Shown here piece after piece: positions 24,007 through 26,587 of a DNA stretch of 26,587 nt (the first letter of the stretch is position 1; each line of letters opens with the position of its first letter). Under the pieces are notes generated by a model that searched no databases, had not been told where the DNA came from, and saw only the letters and a list, made by a program, of their open reading frames with translations. Source of the stretch: Bacteroidales bacterium UBA3684 (GTDB lineage Bacteria; Bacteroidota; Bacteroidia; Bacteroidales; P3); contig DFIZ01000009.1 of NCBI GenBank assembly GCA_002372855.1, forward strand, positions 10,050 to 36,636. The letters are read 5' to 3'. The position numbers and the translations under genes were made by a program.

Positions 24007-25199
24007 TTTTCTGATATTCGGTTGTAAAAGTCTATCAATTGGTCGGCAAGCTTGCCTTCGTTGTACTGCTCGGCGATGAGACGCGCAGCGGCCTGTCCCA
24101 CACGGTTGCAGAACTCCTCGTCGTCCAGACAGCGCTTGATCTGGCGGGCGAACTCCTCGGGCGTGTTGGCTATGAGGAGGTTCTCCCCGTCGGTGTAGTC
24201 GATGCCCTGTGCGCCGACGGTGGTGGTCACCACGGTCTTGCCCACCGACATGGCCTCGATAATCTTCACCCTGATGCCGCTGCCGCTGAGCAACGGCACA
24301 ACGTTGATTTTCTTGCTGCCGATGAAATACATGGCATCCGGCACCTCGCCCACCACACTCACGCCCTCAATCTGGGCTTTCATCCATCGTTCGGGCATCT
24401 TGCGTCCTGCCAGGTAGAGCTTGGCACGCGGCACCTCGCGGTGCACCACGGGCCACACCTCCTCCAGCAGCCAGCCGACGCTCTCCTGGTTGGGCAGCCA
24501 GTCCATGGCGCCGATGTGGAACAGCGAGTCCGGCTCGGCCTCCACCCCCGGCACCTCCTCGGGTTCAACGCCGAAGGGTATGACCGTCACGGGCTTGCGG
24601 CAGCCGTTGCTCTTGAAACACTCGGCGTCGTTGCGGGTGATGCAGACAATGCCGTCGTAGTCGTTCAGGTGCTCCAGCTCGTAGGCCCGCAGCGTCAGCG
24701 ACAGGTGTTTCAGATACCAGCGCCTGAAGGGGTTCGTGCAACTCTGCGCCACACGCTTCCAGATAAGGTGCTCCACATTGTGCGCACGCAGCACCACCCT
24801 GGCTTTCGAGTATTTGCGGATGAGGGAGACATAGGGGGTGAGGAAAATGCTCTCAACGTGCACCACGTCGAACTCCTCCTTCTCCAAAATCGACCGCAAC
24901 GCGGCGGCGAAATCCTGACTCACATAGCGTTTCACGTGGTACGACTCGCCACACATCATGGCCCCCAGCGCCGGCAGCGGCTTCACCGAGAGGTCCACAT
25001 ACACGGCCTCGATACCCGTCTGGCGGCGGTAGTTGGCGCCGATGCGTTCCTCCTGCAACGGGTGCTTGTCGGTCTTCACCGTCAACACCTTCACCTCGCA
25101 ACCCGCCGACAGCAATCCCTGTGTGATGCTGTTCATGGCCATAGTGCCGCCGTCGACGGGCGGATAGGGAGGCTTGTTGCAGAGCTGGAGTACCTTCAT
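24003..25199 (-). CDS. Glycosyltransferase family 4 (GT-B fold)
   Basis: A 398-residue glycosyltransferase of the GT4 type, cytoplasmic. The N-terminal acceptor domain starts MKVLQLCNKPPYPPVDGGT, with the glycine-rich loop near residue 17. The C-terminal donor domain has HIGAMDWLPNQESVGWL (about 240-256), then PLLSGSGIRVKIIEAMSVGK, the conserved nucleotide-sugar binding block with its glutamate, and TTTVGAQGIDY. The sugar and acceptor are unknown. It is first of the run with the 176-residue secreted protein (4-bp overlap), the OmpA-family protein and the hydrolase. No consensus promoter was found; the upstream space is taken up by a heptamer repeat array, and read-through from yitT is possible. 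Confidence 0.93.
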   Translation of the reverse strand: MKVLQLCNKPPYPPVDGGTMAMNSITQGLLSAGCEVKVLTVKTDKHPLQEERIGANYRRQTGIEAVYVDLSVKPLPALGAMMCGESYHVKRYVSQDFAAALRSILEKEEFDVVHVESIFLTPYVSLIRKYSKARVVLRAHNVEHLIWKRVAQSCTNPFRRWYLKHLSLTLRAYELEHLNDYDGIVCITRNDAECFKSNGCRKPVTVIPFGVEPEEVPGVEAEPDSLFHIGAMDWLPNQESVGWLLEEVWPVVHREVPRAKLYLAGRKMPERWMKAQIEGVSVVGEVPDAMYFIGSKKINVVPLLSGSGIRVKIIEAMSVGKTVVTTTVGAQGIDYTDGENLLIANTPEEFARQIKRCLDDEEFCNRVGQAAARLIAEQYNEGKLADQLIDFYNRISEK

Positions 25200-25252
25200 G
25201 TCAATTGTAACGCAGTTTTTGCTTTTTTATTATGTCAAACTAACTAAAAAAA

Positions 25253-25352
25253 ACACCAACCACACTAAACACTAAACACTTACCACTAAACACTTAACAC
25301 TTAACACTTAACACTAAACACTTAACACTAAACACTAAACACTTACCACCAA
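25253..25352. repeat. ACACTWA heptamer tandem array
   Basis: From 25262 to 25352 thirteen consecutive 7-bp units stay in perfect register: variants of ACACTAA and ACACTTA, with CCACTAA and CCACCAA. One more unit (25253-25259) lies 2 bp out of phase. The + strand has no G in the array. It ends 5 bp before the stop codon of yitT (minus strand), so it is the 3' untranslated part of that gene and the 5' region of the glycosyltransferase gene. Confidence 0.95.
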
Positions 25353-25357
25353 ACCCC

Positions 25358-26392
25358 TCACTCTTTCGGCAGAGCCTTGAAGCCCTTGCCCAGAATCTCC
25401 GAACTGTTCATCACATTGACGAAAGCATCGGGGTCGAGCTCGTAGAGGTGCGAACGCAGACGCACCATGTCGGCGCGCTCCAGCGTGACGTAGACCATCT
25501 TGCGCTCCACGCCGTTGAACAGGCCCGTGCCCGAGAAGCAGGTGCCGCCGCGTTTGAGGTCGTTGATGATGTAGTCGCGCACGGTGTCCACCCTGTCGGT
25601 GACGATGAACATCGTCTTGTGGGTCTTCAGGCCGTCGACAATGAGGTCGATCATGAAGCTCTCGATGGCGATGACCACAATGGAATAGATGGGCAGACGC
25701 ACCTCCTTGAAGGCGATGAAGGTGGAGAGGGTGATGCAGCCGTCGACAATCATCACCAGCGTGCCGAGCGAAATCTTGGTGTACTTGTGGATGATCATCG
25801 AGACGATGTCCGAACCGCCGCTGGTGGCACCGCTGCGGAAAATCAGGCCGATGGCAGCGCCATAGATGAGACCCGTCACGAGGGTATTGATCACATAGTC
25901 AGGCTTGAACCACAGACCCGTGCCGCCGTTCTCGTCGCTGTGGGGCACCAGGTTGTAGTCCGTCAGGTCGGCAGGCTGCGTGGTCACAAAATCGCCGATG
26001 TGCACCACGGGGTTGTAGCCCCACGTGTGCTCCAATATCCAGGCAAAAACGAAAATCAGGATGGTCGAAACCACCGTCTTCACGCCAAACTTCGGTCCAA
26101 GGATGATAGTGCCGATAATCAGCAGCGGGATGTCCATGCAGATGGCCGTGATACTGATCTGCCAGCCGAACACCGTACTCAGCACGTTCGACAGACCCCA
26201 CGTGCCGCCGGGAGCCAGCAGGTAGGGGTTGGAGAACATCACATCGCCCACGGCGAACAGCGCACTGCCCACAATCACCAGCAGATAGGCATAGGCCTCG
26301 CGCCAAAAACTGTTCGACGACATGTCTTCCGACTGCCATATCTTGTTCAGGACACCATTTTTTTTGTTGTCTACACTCTTCTCTTTCGACAT
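25358..26392 (-). CDS. YitT-family membrane protein with DUF2179 domain
   Basis: A 344-residue membrane protein. After a hydrophilic 30-residue N-terminus come about five to six helices of the YitT/DUF161 type, with GDVMFSNPYLLAPGGTWGLSNV (about 49-70) and RSGATSGGSDIVSMIIHKY further on, both typical. A longer than usual loop (about 120-165, around GYNPVVHIGDFV) separates two helices. The C-terminal soluble DUF2179 domain (about 255-335) has the expected GGTCFSGTGLFNG and ends EILGKGFKALPKE. The family's role is unknown; transport has been suggested. It has its own strong promoter. The stop codon is followed at once by the heptamer array. Confidence 0.93.
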   Translation of the reverse strand: MSKEKSVDNKKNGVLNKIWQSEDMSSNSFWREAYAYLLVIVGSALFAVGDVMFSNPYLLAPGGTWGLSNVLSTVFGWQISITAICMDIPLLIIGTIILGPKFGVKTVVSTILIFVFAWILEHTWGYNPVVHIGDFVTTQPADLTDYNLVPHSDENGGTGLWFKPDYVINTLVTGLIYGAAIGLIFRSGATSGGSDIVSMIIHKYTKISLGTLVMIVDGCITLSTFIAFKEVRLPIYSIVVIAIESFMIDLIVDGLKTHKTMFIVTDRVDTVRDYIINDLKRGGTCFSGTGLFNGVERKMVYVTLERADMVRLRSHLYELDPDAFVNVMNSSEILGKGFKALPKE

Positions 26393-26445
26393 AATTATTT
26401 TATTATTAATTCATAATGCAGTTAACTCACACCAAGGTGAATTTG

Positions 26446-26476
26446 CAAAGATACTAAAAAGGGCTGGAATAACAAA
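26446..26476 (-). promoter_or_regulatory. Promoter of the yitT-family gene
   Basis: Minus strand: TTTG at 26473-26476, 19-bp spacer, TATCTTTG at 26446-26453, then CAAA. An exact fit to the Bacteroidota consensus, 53 bp before the ATG. Confidence 0.85.
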
Positions 26477-26519
26477 ATTTTTGTCAGCCAATTACAACAA
26501 AAACTCCCCACTCATCACT

Positions 26520-26533
26520 CCCCCGAAAGGGGG
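26520..26533. other. Short GC hairpin with GAAA loop
   Basis: CCCCC, GAAA, GGGGG. It has no T-run on either side, so it is not a standard terminator; it could end a transcript from beyond the window or be a structural element. Confidence 0.4.
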
Positions 26534-26550
26534 CAAATTCGGCCCTTCTT

Positions 26551-26587
26551 ATATACTTCCCATATACTTCTCATATAGTTCTTATAT
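26551..26587. repeat. 11-bp tandem repeats, cut by the window end
   Basis: ATATACTTCCC (26551), ATATACTTCTC (26562), ATATAGTTCTT (26573) and ATAT (26584): three full units and a part, exactly 11 bp apart. The array probably continues past the window. Confidence 0.8.

Overview
The window reads as a chromosomal segment of a GC-rich member of the Bacteroidales (Bacteroidota). Supporting signs are promoters of the Bacteroidota type (TTTG, about 19 bp, TAnnTTTG, usually continuing into GCA), a BspA-like leucine-rich protein with a C-terminal tail resembling a type IX secretion sorting domain, a DUF6266-type protein, an OmpA/PD40 surface protein, a large methylmalonyl-CoA mutase subunit, and menaquinone genes of the MenA/MenG type. 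I cannot place the genus. No rRNA, tRNA, insertion sequence, phage gene or CRISPR array was seen; the segment looks like ordinary core genome with unusual intergenic DNA.

Layout. 1-2514 (+): 3' part of the methylmalonyl-CoA mutase large subunit, then a secreted BspA-like protein. 2527-3369 (-): LysE-family exporter, divergent from yceD(DUF177)-rpmF (3520-4242, +), with two mirrored promoters between them. 4385-7381 (-): a 998-residue secreted Sel1-repeat protein. 7382-7645: intergenic, with a possible small RNA on the + strand. 7646-14049 (-): a block transcribed right to left: EF-hand membrane protein, endonuclease/exonuclease/phosphatase-fold protein (4-bp overlap), aspS (own promoter), menA, menG (11-bp overlap). 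14050-14615: 566 bp without a gene, filled with tandem repeats. 14616-15458 (+): DUF6266-like protein with a collagen-like Gly-X-Ser tract. 15478-17313 (-): aroQ and a GT-C (PIG-V-like) membrane glycosyltransferase. 17414-18370 (+): sugar-transfer-associated ATP-grasp protein. 18436-19779 (-): glutamate dehydrogenase. 19882-25199 (-): a four-gene run of glycosyltransferase, secreted 176-residue protein, TPR/PD40/OmpA protein and alpha/beta hydrolase. 25358-26392 (-): YitT-family membrane protein with its promoter.

How genes fit together. MenA and MenG catalyse the last two menaquinone steps and are translationally linked behind aspS. AroQ feeds chorismate synthesis. The glycosyltransferase-to-hydrolase run, the GT-C enzyme and the ATP-grasp protein point to cell-surface carbohydrate or envelope work, but none lies in a full polysaccharide locus here. 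GdhA and methylmalonyl-CoA mutase fit an anaerobe that assimilates ammonia and passes succinate to propionate.

The most unusual content is non-coding: an in-register 7-bp tandem array after the yitT stop codon with a related set after the Sel1 gene and rpmF, a six-unit 21-22-bp array abutting the promoter of the EF-hand gene, two 11-bp arrays, a pair of near-identical divergent promoters forming a 40-bp inverted repeat, and a 12-triplet Gly-X-Ser/Thr repeat in the DUF6266-like gene. I did not find a clear new multi-gene system.
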